Notes under the pieces: generated by a model
What the model saw: only the letters and a program-made list of their open reading frames with translations
What the model was told of the DNA's origin: nothing
Database searches by the model: none
In this document: positions 34,235 through 43,899 of the stretch, piece after piece
How the letters are laid out: each line of letters starts with the position of its first letter
Position numbering within the stretch: the stretch's first letter is position 1
Program-made: the position numbers and the translations under genes
Assembly: GCF_017591435.1 (NCBI RefSeq)
Contig: NC_059295.1
Span: 41,707,782-41,771,781 of the forward strand
DNA length: 64,000 bases
Source of the DNA: Portunus trituberculatus
Lineage: Eukaryota; Arthropoda; Malacostraca; Decapoda; Portunidae
Direction of reading: 5' to 3'

Positions 34235-34665
34235 TTGGCGCGCGCGGACCGCCCGGATGGAGTGCGGTGCATGTTTTCTAACTTCCGGGGCAAATGGGTT
34301 AATGAGGTAGCACTTGATGTGTCTAGTACTGAAAGTGAAGACTCGTATTCTGAGCCAGACACGGAGTCATCTGACGCTTCTTCTCAACCTCCCAGCTCAC
34401 CACCATTGCGTCCTCCTCCTCCTCCTCCTCCTCCTCCTCCTCGCGTGATGCCCAGTGTGCTAGATGATGCTTCTTGCCTGCCCTCCGCCGCACGCAATCA
34501 CAACAGCCTGCATTCACATGGACAGATGGTGATGATTTTATTCCACATGTGTATGATTTTGATAATGCATCGAGTGGAATTTCTGACGCTAGTGGCATCA
34601 CAGATGACTCCACTATCCCAGATGTTTACAAGCTATTTGTGGACGATGCTGTCATAGATCTGATT
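34235..34665 (+). pseudogene. piggyBac-like transposase N-terminus, cut by DIRS A
   Basis: The frame has an acidic, Ser-rich start (LDVSSTESEDSYSEPDTESS), a Pro run, then after a frameshift near 34470 FTWTDGDDFIPHVYDFDNAS and YKLFVDDAVIDLI, the region before the first catalytic domain of piggyBac transposases (…F.LFF…L.DLIV.ETN). DIRS A interrupts the codon series at ATT 34663-34665. The sequence after DIRS A (39970) continues VRETNKYFA in register. The start codon is uncertain. Confidence 0.72.
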
Positions 34666-34712
34666 TTACTTCAGCAACCCACCGCCAGTGCTGGAGAGGC
34701 TACACATGAGAT
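34666..34712 (+). repeat. Left inverted terminal repeat of DIRS A
   Basis: TTACTTCAGCAACCCACCGC, then CAGTGCTGGAGAGGCTACAC and ATGAGAT. The complement at 39589-39635 matches all 47 positions. Confidence 0.95.
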
Positions 34713-34789
34713 GCACGCACCGGCAGTAACGCCATGTTCATGATATGGGCACAACGTGTGTTGTCTTGCTGCTGCAGTTTCCATTTTGG

Positions 34790-35255
34790 ATTGGTTACCC
34801 ATTATCTGGTTTCAGAGCGGGTTGGCACTTATTTAGTGCCTTACATTATTACCCTGTGATCCAGTTGGAGTGTGAAGAGTGCCTAGTGTTCCTTTCCTGT
34901 TATCCATTTAGGAGCGGGTGGACATGGTGTTGTACAAGGTAAGATTTTGTACCCTTTGTTACATGTTATCCAAAGTTGGAGTAGGTTGGCACTTATTCAT
35001 GGACTTATGTGGAGTTACTAGTGGTCTAGTGGGGGTTGTATTGTGCCCTTGTTTGTGGTATTTCCCCGTAATCTATGTTTATGGAGCGGGTGGAGATGTA
35101 AACAAAATGGTCATCTCGCAGTCATTTACGGTGTGTGATTGCTGGCCTGTGGAGCAAGTTTAAAGGTTTATTTTGATTTTATCCCGCTATCTGTATTAAG
35201 AGCGGGTGAACCTCCAGTTATTTTGCCTGTTTTTTCCCGTTATCTCTCAGGAGCT
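34790..35255 (+). repeat. Leader hairpin-motif array of DIRS A
   Basis: About seven spaced copies of a motif like CCCGTTATCT-(7-10 nt)-GAGCGGGTGG at about 34797, 34850, 34896, 34965, 35066, 35181 and 35236. The CCCG and CGGG ends can pair, so each copy could form a small RNA hairpin upstream of the gag start. DIRS F has the same array. Confidence 0.65.
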
Positions 35256-35267
35256 TGGTACATCAAT

Positions 35268-36548
35268 ATGTCTTCATCGGGTGAAACTACACTTCCAAGA
35301 AGTGGTTCCTCACATTCTCGTGGAAGCTGCCCCTATTCTTCCACTAGACCTAAGGTGAGGAAGAATGTTCAATGGTTTGTGGCCTCTGCTGGTGAGGATG
35401 ATGTGGCAAGTGATAGTGTATCTAAGATGGACACCCAACGACCGGTTAGCCAGTCTGTGGATGTAAGCAATACTTCTTTGTCCAAGATTTTGGAGCTTTT
35501 GACTATACTTCAGGAGGATGTGAATAAACTTAAGCTTGACAGAGGTGTCAGTGTAAGTGTTAGTTCTGAGCCTGGGACTTCTGGCCTCAGATCTGTGCCA
35601 GCAAACGACTTAGGTGCTGAACATGATATTGTTGCCTCGCATCCCCTTTCTACTTCTGGTGAATTTTCTGGGTTTAGGTCACGGGAAGAGAGTGCTAAAG
35701 AAGGTGAGATTGAAGAAAAAATTCCATCTGGCAATATTCTGTTACAAGCAGCTAAGGCCTTTGTTTCCGTGGATGACTGTTCTGAAGCAATTGAGGAACC
35801 GATTGCTGCAATGGTGAATCACTGGTTTTCTCATGGTTTGAAAGATGAGGACTACTAGGAGATTTTGGCAGATGAGGTTTCTAAGCATCCTAGAAACTGT
35901 AAGGTGCTTCTTCCAGTTGAGTGCAACTCACAAGTGCTGGATGCCCTGCCTGCTGAGGCAAAGAAAGCTGATTTCTGAATGAAGGAAGTCAGCAAGGACA
36001 TAACTAAGGCTGCCACTATCATTGTTAAGTGACTTACTGTCCTGGACAAGTTTACCAATGAGGAGGAGAATCAAGTCATTGGTCATGAGGTGGCTATGCT
36101 CAATGGTGCCTTGGGGTTGTTAGGGCATGCTAACTTTAAAATTAATATGAATAGACGGTATTTCATCAAACGTGAGATTAACCACAAGTATGCTCACTTA
36201 TGTATTGATAAGACTCCTATGACTGGCTTACTGTTTGGGGAAGATCTTTCTCAGGCTACCAAACAGATTGAGGAGGCAGAGAGGCTGAAAAATAAGTTTA
36301 CTAACAAGAAAACTTTCCATTTTGGAGCTCCAGGTCTTGGGAAGTTTAGTGGTGGCAAGCAACGTGGTTTTGTTGGGAAATCATCTTTCCGGGAGATGTC
36401 AACCCGGTTTAAACCATACGGTTTACACACACAAACCTGCCACCAGAGGGGACAGCCGCCCTTATTATCTCAGAGGAAACTCCTCTTCAAAAAAACTCAA
36501 GGGGCCGGGGACACTACAATCCCCGGCAGTAATTCAGGTAAGACATGA
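35268..36548 (+). pseudogene. gag-like ORF1 of DIRS A, interrupted by three stops
   Basis: The start is set at the ATG of MSSSGETTLPRSGSSHSRGS (35268), which DIRS F shares (MSSSGGSTSPRSGSSH). One frame runs to 36548 with only three in-frame stops (35856, 35976 and 36030). Visible features are a Ser-rich start, VDVSNTSLSKILELLTILQE (short coiled coil), ECNSQVLDALPAEAKKADF, and the conserved block NGALGLLGHANFKINMNRRY with FIKREINHKYAHLCIDKTPM, present in DIRS B and C too. A Gly/Arg-rich end (GKFSGGKQRGFVGKSSFRE) may bind RNA. It is presumed to coat element RNA. Confidence 0.8.
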
Positions 36549-36681
36549 ATTTGAAGCAGGTTAGCTTCACAAGTTTATTGATGAGTGGTGCAAACTTACT
36601 AGTGACCCTTTCATCCTGGACATTAAGCATTGCCATCATGAGATTGATGAACAGAACATTACTCATTTATTTTCAGAGGAA

Positions 36682-38160
36682 GTGGAATACAAGTTTAGTG
36701 ATGAGGAGAAAGTTATTATGACTAAAGAAATAGATAAATTGTTGAGGCTGAAGGTTATCAAGGAGACTCACAGACAGGTGTGCCAGATTATTTCCCCAGT
36801 TTTCTTTAGAGAGAAAAAAGATGGTGGCTATAGGATGGTGATTAATTTGATGAAACTCAACAAATTCATGAATTACTTACATTTCAAAATGGAAAATTTT
36901 GAGCAGGCAATTAGACTAGTCAGTTCAGGTGCTTTCATGGCTTCCGTTGATCTGAAGCATGCCTATCATTCAGTTAAAATTGCAGAGGAGCAACAAAAAT
37001 ACCTTTGTTTTAAATTGGCAGGGAAGATTTACCAATTCACTTGCCTTGCTAATGGTGTTTTTCAAGGCCCTCGTCTTTTCACTAAACTTATGAAGCCAGT
37101 TTTTTCTTTTTTAAGATTAAAAGGCTACACCATTACTTCTTTTATTGATGATTTTCTTATGTGTAGCAAGTCAGTTGAGGGGTGTGTTGCTTGTTTGAAG
37201 GATACTGTGGAGATTTTGCAAAATGTTGGGTTTTGTATTAATGTGGAAAAGTCAGTCTTGGTGCCTACGAAATGCATAGAATATCTTGGTAACATCATTG
37301 ATTCTGAAGCCATGACTGTTACACTCCCTGCTCGTAGAGTGGAGAAAATTGTGAAAAGTTGTTCATTCATGGCCAGTAGAAATAAGGCGAAGATCAGAGA
37401 GTTAGCTCAGGTAGTTGGCCTGTTGGTGGATGCCATTCCGGCCGTAGAATTTAGTAAGCTTCATTACGTGATTTTAGAAAGGGCCAAAATTGTTGTATTA
37501 AAGGTGGAGAAAGATTACTTTGACAAACTCATGACGATCTCAAAGGAAATGAAATTGGAGCTAAGCTGGTGGATCTCTGAAGTAGGGACCCAAGTTAGGC
37601 AAAAATTTTCGGCCTGCTCCTACTGTTGAAGTTTTTTTGGATGCCTCAGACTTAGGTTGGGGGTGGTTGTGTATCAAAGCATTCCACCAATGGTCAATGG
37701 ACATCTGAAGAAAGCTACCTGCACATTAATGCAAGGGAACTCAAGGCCATCTTGTTTACCCTTCAATCTTTTGCTTACTTACTTAAAGGCTGCCATGTTA
37801 AAGTTATGTGTGATAATACCACAGCCATTGCTTATGTAAATGAGATGGGTGAAACTAAGTCATTAATTAGTGTGTAACTCTATCTGCATTGATATCTGGA
37901 ATTGGTGTATTTCCAATGACATGTGGATTACTTGTGCACATATACCAGGAAAGAACTATGTGTTGGCGGATACAGCCTCTCGTAATTTTAATGACAGGCA
38001 TGAATGGCAACTTAATCCAAAAATTTTTAAGGAGTTGTGTGTAGGTTTTGGAACTCCCTCCATTGACTTGTTTGCTTCTTGCTTAAACAAGCAACTAGAT
38101 TGTTTTTACTCGTGGACACCGGATCGAGAAGCAGAGCATGTGGATGCGTTCACATTAAAT
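36682..38160 (+). pseudogene. Reverse transcriptase-RNase H of DIRS A
   Basis: The first 315 codons (36682-37629) are open and contain a complete-looking polymerase core: GGYRMVINLMKLNKFM (about residue 48), ASVDLKHAYHSVKI (motif A, Asp90), CLANGVFQGPRLFTKLMKP and SFIDDFLMCS (FIDD at 154-157, the YxDD box). A frameshift near 37610 then separates the RNase H: FLDASDLGWG, RELKAILFTLQSFA and VMCDNTTAIAYVNEMG hold the three acidic sites. Next comes HIPGKNYVLADTASRNF and the methyltransferase-like PSIDLFASCLNKQL…SWTPDREAEHVDAF, stopped by TAG at 38161-38163. Confidence 0.87.
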
Positions 38161-38163
38161 TAG

Positions 38164-38408
38164 GCCAGTTTCGATCTGATTTACCTTTTCCCACCATTCT
38201 TTCTTATTACTAGGTGTTTACAGAAAATGAGGGAGGAGAGAGCAAAGGGATGGATCATTACTCCAATGTGGACTTCCCAACCATGGATGGGCTCTCTTCT
38301 GCAAATGTTGGTCAAGGCACTAAGGATCTTCACACAGAAAACGAATGTACTACGACATCCCTCATCAGCAGACGAACATCCAATTATGACTCACACCCAA
38401 ATGATGGC
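38164..38408 (+). pseudogene. Methyltransferase-like segment of DIRS A, C-terminal half
   Basis: Continues the same polyprotein after a stop: LIYLFPPFFLITRCLQKM (38170-38230), then EERAKGWIITPMWTSQPWMG and HPSSADEHPIMTHTQMMACL. In DIRS elements this place, after RNase H, holds a domain described as methyltransferase-like; its activity here is unproven. The same segment occurs in DIRS B, C and E. Confidence 0.65.
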
Positions 38409-39350
38409 ATGTCTTTTGTCAGGCGACAACTTAGAGGGAGAGGTGTATCATCAGAAGGTAAAGAGATTATCATGGCATCGTGGATACCAGGTACGATGCA
38501 ACAATATAGACCACACATTAACAGATGGTCATCATTTTGTGATAGATGGAATATCAGTCCCTCTAATCCCTCTATAACTAATGTTTTGAATTTTCTTTCG
38601 GAGACCTTTCATAGAGGAGTGGGGTATGAGTCTGTCAACACGGCACAAGGTGCTCTCTCTGCTTTAGGCATTATGTTGGAGGGATGTAGAGCTGGGAATC
38701 ATCCACTTATCAATAGATTTATGCGTGGCATGTTTAACTTGAGACCCTCTTGCCCTAGGTATGCAGAAACTGAGGTCCATGGGCCCATTACCAGTCCCGT
38801 CTTTGAAGTCTTTAACTTTGAAATTGGTGATGCTTGTGGCACTGATTCAGGCAGCGAGAGTACAGACCTTACATTTATTATTGTATACTCGTACCAATGC
38901 TAGTGTTGATAACAATTCTGTTTCACTCATGTTGGGCGGCAACATTAAGCAGTGCCGTCCTAAGTTTAATGTTGGAATGCTTACGTTTCATGCTTATGTA
39001 CCTGATTTTAGAATTTGTGTTGTGAATACCTTGAAGGAATATCTTAACAGAATGGAGAATCTGAGAAAGGAATTTGGGAAGGATAATGGGAAACTCCTAG
39101 TCAGTCTGGTGAAGCCACATAAGTGTTTCCAAAGATACAGTGGCAAGGTGGATTAAGACTATCCTTGCCGACTGTGGTATCAATACTAAGAAATTCCCAG
39201 CTGGCAGTGTTCGACCAGCCTCTACTTCCCAGGCCAAAGCCAGGATGTCCCAGTTCCTATTATCTTATCTAAGGCAGGTTGGACTCAGGAGACAACCTTT
39301 GCCAAACACTATAATAAGAAGATCACTCAGGTTTCAGATTCTTTTCAATA
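38409..39350 (+). pseudogene. Tyrosine recombinase of DIRS A, broken
   Basis: Begins MSFVRRQLRGRGVSSEGKEI. Core-binding region: IPGTMQQYRPHINRWSSFCD. Catalytic half: ALIQAARVQTLHLLL (first Arg), VKPHK, then AGSVRPASTSQAKA, LSKAGWTQE (frame-shifted) and FAKHYN with the candidate Tyr. About 30 bp are missing near 38770 compared with DIRS F (the WDVQPVLQ block), which shifts the frame, and small indels follow near 39130 and 39245. Confidence 0.82.
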
Positions 39351-39588
39351 GGCCATACTAGATTCTGTATAATAATGTTTACATGTTTCTCTGTTCACCT
39401 GTGTTGGAACTCCAATGAATTATTTTTTATACATTAATATGTATTTGTACGGGCCATATCTGTTGAAGGAGGATGGATTTTCATATAATGAGGTTTGAAT
39501 TCATTTTTAGTTCTTTTATCTACCAATCAATCATTTGGAGAATGATTATTATTGGGTCATTCTGAGAGTACAGCCACATGGCTTCAAA

Positions 39589-39966
39589 ATCTCATGTGTA
39601 GCCTCTCCAGCACTGGCGGTGGGTTGCTGAAGTAAAATTATAGAAGTACATGAGACTTACCGTAGGTCAGTTGAAATGTGCTTCGGATTTTGTGAAGCAA
39701 GCCACCGCTGCTGGAGAGAGCTTTCACATGCCCGCCACTCCCACCCTTCGGAAAGACAAAATTTTGAATTTGGGGTTTAGCTTTCTGACTGGGGCATTTT
39801 AAGAACCTTGTGGCATGTGGGTGGCTCTCAGTTCTTTAAAGTCTGCTGGTACCTTGATCTTTGTGCATGCATCTCATGTGAAAGCTCTCTCCACCAGCAG
39901 TGGCTTGCTTTGCAAAATCAGAAGCACATTTCAACTGACCTACGGTAAATCTCATGTACTTCTATA
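39589..39966 (+). repeat. Right terminal repeat plus palindrome of DIRS A
   Basis: Inverted terminal repeat at 39589-39635, then AAT and a 334-bp palindrome bounded AAT…ATT (39636-39969). The arms (about 90 nt) read GAAGCAAGCCACCGCTGCTG then GAGAGAGCTTTCACATG, clearly related to the terminal repeat (GCAACCCACCGCCAGTGCTG, GAGAGGCTACACATGAG). A loop of about 140 nt lies between the arms. Arm ends carry ACTTACCGTAGGTCAG and its complement. Confidence 0.88.
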
Positions 39967-39969
39967 ATT

Positions 39970-40452
39970 GTTCGTGAAACTAATAAGTATTTTGCATGTT
40001 GGTTTTGGTACATTTAGTGAAAACTGCAGTAATTTTATTTCTTGTTCTCCCCTAAAAAAACTTGTTTTGTTGTGTTCTATTGCAAAGAAAGCCAGTATTT
40101 TATGATGAATTTGATAATAATAGTATGTACATCAAGAAAACACTCTGAAAACGTATTTTATATTATTTGTGTGGGCATAATGTATACACAGGTGTGAAAA
40201 ATCATTACCCTAGCACACTCTGGAGCAGTTCTGAGCTATTGCAGTTCAAATCAGGCAGAAAATTCAGTGTAATTTAATGAGAACACCTGCACAAGTTGTA
40301 GCGGAAAATAACCACCCGCTACGATGACAATACTCAACAGTGCACAACATACCATCAGAAAGCCAACTTCCCATCATTATTGCACCCCTTTCCAGTGTGG
40401 GTAGAGACCTAAATTTTTTACAGTAGATGCGTAACACTCTATTATGCATGAG
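39970..40452 (+). pseudogene. Remnant of the deleted piggyBac-like element between DIRS A and B
   Basis: Starts GTTCGTGAAACTAATAAGTA, which continues the transposase frame (VRETNKYFA) from before DIRS A, then stops. The rest to 40452 is AT-rich with no recognisable catalytic domain, so the transposase core is deleted. DIRS B interrupts it at AAT 40453-40455. The distal end of the same element is at 45547-45638. Confidence 0.6.
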
Positions 40453-40785
40453 AATTATAAAGTACATGAGACTTACCTCTGGGGAGTTGAAGTGTGCTTG
40501 TAATTTTACAAAGCAAATCACCTCTGCTTGAGGGAAGCATTAACATGAGATCAGCTGTTCCGTTCCACACCATCAGACTTCGTAGCAATGAATACCCACA
40601 TGAATTACACCCTAAGTTTCCATACATCAAATCACAAATAAAACTTTCCTCATAAGAAAACAGAGAAACAAGGGTGGGAAAAGAAGCAGGCATGTTAATG
40701 CTTCTTTCAAGCAGAGGTGATTTGCTTCGTAAAACTACAAGAACACTTCAACTCCCCAGAGGTAAGTCTCGTGTACTTTATAATT
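40453..40785 (-). repeat. Terminal palindrome of DIRS B
   Basis: 333-bp palindrome bounded AAT…ATT. The arms read AAGCAAATCACCTCTGCTTG then AGGGAAGCATTAACATGAG and match this subfamily's own terminal repeat (CAAATCATCTCTGCTGAGGT, AAGTATTCCCATGAG) rather than that of DIRS A. Confidence 0.87.
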
Positions 40786-41124
40786 TTACTTCGTCAAATC
40801 ACCCTCTGTTGAGGTAAGCATTCCCATGAGGCTTTGAAGCCACGTGGGTGTTGTTCCTGGTAAATTGTAACCGAATAACCAAACCAGAATGTAGGATGAC
40901 AAAAATAAACTGTGCAAACCAGTAACCTTCATTATACAAAACGTTACATTAAATCCGAAAATAAATGCATCACCCAGACATTGGTCCCCAACATACCAAC
41001 CACCCAATCAATACTTTAACAAATCCATCCTAAATTCTCCAGAGTCCAAAATACATCCTGTCTGCCTCCATCAGCAAAAAAACATTCCACAGTGTTCATA
41101 GAAAAATTTGCAAAAAACTCATTA

Positions 41125-42105
41125 TTATTGTAGTATAGCATCCTGAAATGGGTCTGTTGTGCCCACATGCCTATCATAAAATTTAGCAAAATTACTTGCC
41201 CTTGTCCACCCTGCTTTCGCCATAATACAATTAATGGGCACCGCCATAACCTTGGCCTTGGATGCTGCAGTCGCTCGAACACTGCCAACCGTAAATCTAG
41301 TAGTACCTATCCCTGACCTATCCAACATCTTCCTGAGCCACCGAGCAATGGTGTCTCTAGTAACTGCTTTGTGTGGTTTGATGAAGCTGAGAAATAAACT
41401 ATAAGACTCCTGCTCCATGCCTTGTCTAAGTTCCTGTGTTCTGGCAAGATACTGCCGTAAAGTTCCATACACACAGAAGCTTGCATCCTTAAGATAAGCT
41501 TGAAATTTTATCACATGCACATTAAACTGCGGCCTGCATTGCTTGATGTTTCCACTTAGGGGAACCATAATGAAATCCTGCTCGATGCATAAACCCTTAA
41601 TTGTCAATAAGTGCAAAGTCTGTAATCTCACAGCCTGTGTCAGTGCCATCAACATAACTAATTTTAGAGTCAAGTCCTTAAGAGACAATGTGTGCAACGG
41701 GTGCATGGATTGCAACTGCCTTAGAACAGGCTGGACGTCCCAAGTCGCAGCATACCTAGGTAGGGGTGGTCTCAGGTTAAATACTCCCTTCATAAATCTG
41801 ATGACCAAGGAGTGGTTACCAGCCCTGCAACCATCCACTACAATGCCTAAAGAAGAGATAGCATTTCTCGCCGTAATGACCGATTCATACCTCACATTTC
41901 TGTGAAAAGTATCAGACAAGAAGTTTATTATGTCGCTGACATTGGGATTAATGGAATTGATGTTCCACCTACTACAAAACTGCGACCATCTTCTGAAATG
42001 CGGTCGGTACTGCTTCTCTGTACCTGCTGTCCATGAGGCCACGATGATATCCGCACCCTCTGCAGATACTCCTTGTGCTCGGACCTGCTCCCTGACAGCA
42101 AGCAT
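41125..42105 (-). CDS. Tyrosine recombinase of DIRS B, intact 326-codon ORF
   Basis: Integrates element DNA by site-specific recombination in place of a DDE integrase. It is uninterrupted from Met (MLAVREQVRAQGVSAEGA) to a stop after DPFQDAILQ. Residues 30-115 form the core-binding part (KQYRPHFRRWSQFCSRW). Catalytic part: Arg160 in LTQAVRLQTLHLL, HK at 245-246, then GSVR at 274-277 where HxxR is expected, AKAGW (Trp300 at the His/Trp site) and Tyr310 in FAKFYDRH. The start may lie slightly upstream, because the methyltransferase-like frame overlaps the beginning (41928-42479). It is the best-preserved gene of this DIRS family in the window, and the Gly in place of His is therefore unlikely to be simple decay. 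Confidence 0.87.
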   Translation of the reverse strand: MLAVREQVRAQGVSAEGADIIVASWTAGTEKQYRPHFRRWSQFCSRWNINSINPNVSDIINFLSDTFHRNVRYESVITARNAISSLGIVVDGCRAGNHSLVIRFMKGVFNLRPPLPRYAATWDVQPVLRQLQSMHPLHTLSLKDLTLKLVMLMALTQAVRLQTLHLLTIKGLCIEQDFIMVPLSGNIKQCRPQFNVHVIKFQAYLKDASFCVYGTLRQYLARTQELRQGMEQESYSLFLSFIKPHKAVTRDTIARWLRKMLDRSGIGTTRFTVGSVRATAASKAKVMAVPINCIMAKAGWTRASNFAKFYDRHVGTTDPFQDAILQ

Positions 42106-42479
42106 CTCATTAGTCTGGTGTGACGCATGACCGGATGCTCCGCATTGGAGGACGGATGTGTGAGAACACCTCTTCTCATTGCAATGAGGCGGGGGTGGTC
42201 AACCAACATGCCGAGCAAAGTCCCCATCCATGGCTGTGACATCCACATGGGAACAATCATCCACCCCCTCGCCCCTTCTGCCCGCAGCTTCTGTAGGCAC
42301 CTAGCAATCAAAGAAAATGGTGGAAACATGTAGGACAGGTCAAAGTTAGCCCAGTTTAGCAAGAAGGCATCGAAGAATCCTGCTTCTGGGTCCGGGTGCC
42401 AGGAACAAAGAGAAGCAATTTGCTTATTAAGTCTTGAGGCAAACAAGTCTATAACTGGTGTGCCAAACACCCCACACAA
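41928..42479 (-). pseudogene. Methyltransferase-like segment of DIRS B
   Basis: Open for 183 codons: GTPVIDLFASRLNKQIASLC, SWHPDPEAGFFDAFLLNW, LSYMFPPFSLIARCLQKL, GARGWMIVPMWMSQPWMG, HPSSNAEHPVMRHTRLMRCL. It lies between RNase H and the recombinase and overlaps the latter's start in another frame. The domain assignment rests on position in DIRS elements; no catalytic motif was proven. Confidence 0.65.
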
Positions 42480-43860
42480 AAGTTGAAAAACATTTTCATT
42501 AAGCTTCCACTCATGCCTATCATTAATTGTGTGTTACTGCATGTCGGCAATTGTGTTGTCCTTACCTGGAATATGTGAGCATGTAACCCAGGCACTATAA
42601 TTGATAGCAGTGGTGTTGTCACAAAAAACTTTAATATGTTTACCAATTAGGTCCAGTCTGAACGTCTGAAGACTTAAGAAAATAGCTTTAAGTTCAAGAG
42701 CGTTGATATGCAACAATCTCTCTTCCCAGGACCATCCACCACCAGTACACCGTTGGTTAAGGTGACATCCCCAACCTAAAGTAGAAGCATCATTATACAA
42801 GTGGATATCAGTGCCTGGTCTAAAAAATTTTCTGTCCTGTGTGGTAATGTTATCAATCCACCAGCATAAGTCTGATTTCATCCCTTCCGTAATGGACATC
42901 CACCAATCAAAATTTCCCCTTTCAACCTACAATGCTGCAATTTTCTCCATTTCCAACTGCCGATAATGCAGCTTGCCCATCTCCACTGCCGGAATAGCAG
43001 CAACCAGGAGGCCAGTAACTCTAGCCATCTCCCAAATCTTATCTCTACTTTTCCCAAGCAGTCTCGTACAAGCGTCAGTAATTTTCTCCAACCTGCGGGG
43101 TGGAAGCGAAACCGTCATAGAGATGGTGTCAATAATATTGCCTAAATACTCAATATTCCTAGTGGGGGTCAATACAGACTTCTCATAATTAATACAAAAC
43201 CCCAGCTTCTGTAACAGATCAATTGTGTCCCCAATACAGGCAAGGCAACCTGACTGAGAACTATTACAAATTAAAGTGTCATCAATGAAGCTTGTAACAG
43301 AGTAACCACTTTTCCTCAAATAAGCAACTACTGGTTTCATCAATTTTGTGAAAAGCCTCAGCCCTTCAGCAACAGCATTGGGGAGACAAGTAAATTTATA
43401 AATAGTATCCTTTCATTTGAAACATAATAAATCCTGTTGTTCAGGTGCAATCTTAACTGAATAGTATGCATGGCGGAGGTCAACTGAAGCTAAATAATCC
43501 CCTGCATTGACGAGCCTGATGGCTTGTTCAAAGTTTTCCATTTTGAAATGTTTATAAGGGATGTGGCTGTTTAGTCGTTTTAAATTGAGTACCATTCTGC
43601 ATCCACCATTCTTTTTAGGTCAAAGAAAAATAGGTGAAACAATCTGTGCCTGCTTTCTATCAGTAATCTCAATCACCTTGAGCTCCAAAAGATTATTGAT
43701 TTCCTCATCAATGATATATTGTTCCTTCAAATTGAAGCATTATATAAGCTCCCCACTGATTAAGTGTCCAATATCAGCAACATTTTGTCCAAATGGCAGT
43801 GTTGCACCATGTCCAAAATTAATGGGTCTTTGGTAATTTGTCGCCATACATTAGTAAATT
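42480..43860 (-). pseudogene. Reverse transcriptase-RNase H of DIRS B, broken
   Basis: Minus-strand blocks: MVLNLKRLNSHIPYKHFKME and ASVDLRHAYYSVKIAPEQQ (43413-43595), then MMKPVVAYLRKSGYSVTS with FIDDTLICNS (FIDD, 42927-43343). RNase H: YNDASTLGWG, NALELKAIFLSLQTF and VFCDNTTAINY (42534-42899), then SHIPGKDNTIADMQ and a premature stop. Stops or frameshifts lie near 43610, 43410, 42925 and 42530. The spacer GMKSDLCWWIDNITTQDRKF is shared with DIRS A and C. Confidence 0.85.
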
Positions 43861-43899
43861 TATGAAGCCTACCTGCCTCAAATTTGTTACTAACCTCAG

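Larger units (their letters stand above)
34666..39966 (+). mobile_element. DIRS A, near-complete DIRS1-like YR retroelement
   Basis: Order: left inverted terminal repeat (34666-34712), leader with repeated hairpin motifs (34790-35255), gag-like ORF, reverse transcriptase-RNase H, methyltransferase-like region, tyrosine recombinase, right inverted terminal repeat (39589-39635), then a roughly 330-bp palindrome ending at 39966. The two 47-bp repeats are exact complements. ATT appears at both outer junctions (34663-34665 and 39967-39969) and the piggyBac frame is continuous with one ATT. There are no LTRs, protease or integrase, as expected for DIRS. Confidence 0.92.

Noticed and set aside
34666..39966. 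Gypsy or other LTR retrotransposon
   Set aside because: No LTRs, protease or DDE integrase; the order RT-RNase H-tyrosine recombinase and inverted terminal repeats define DIRS.
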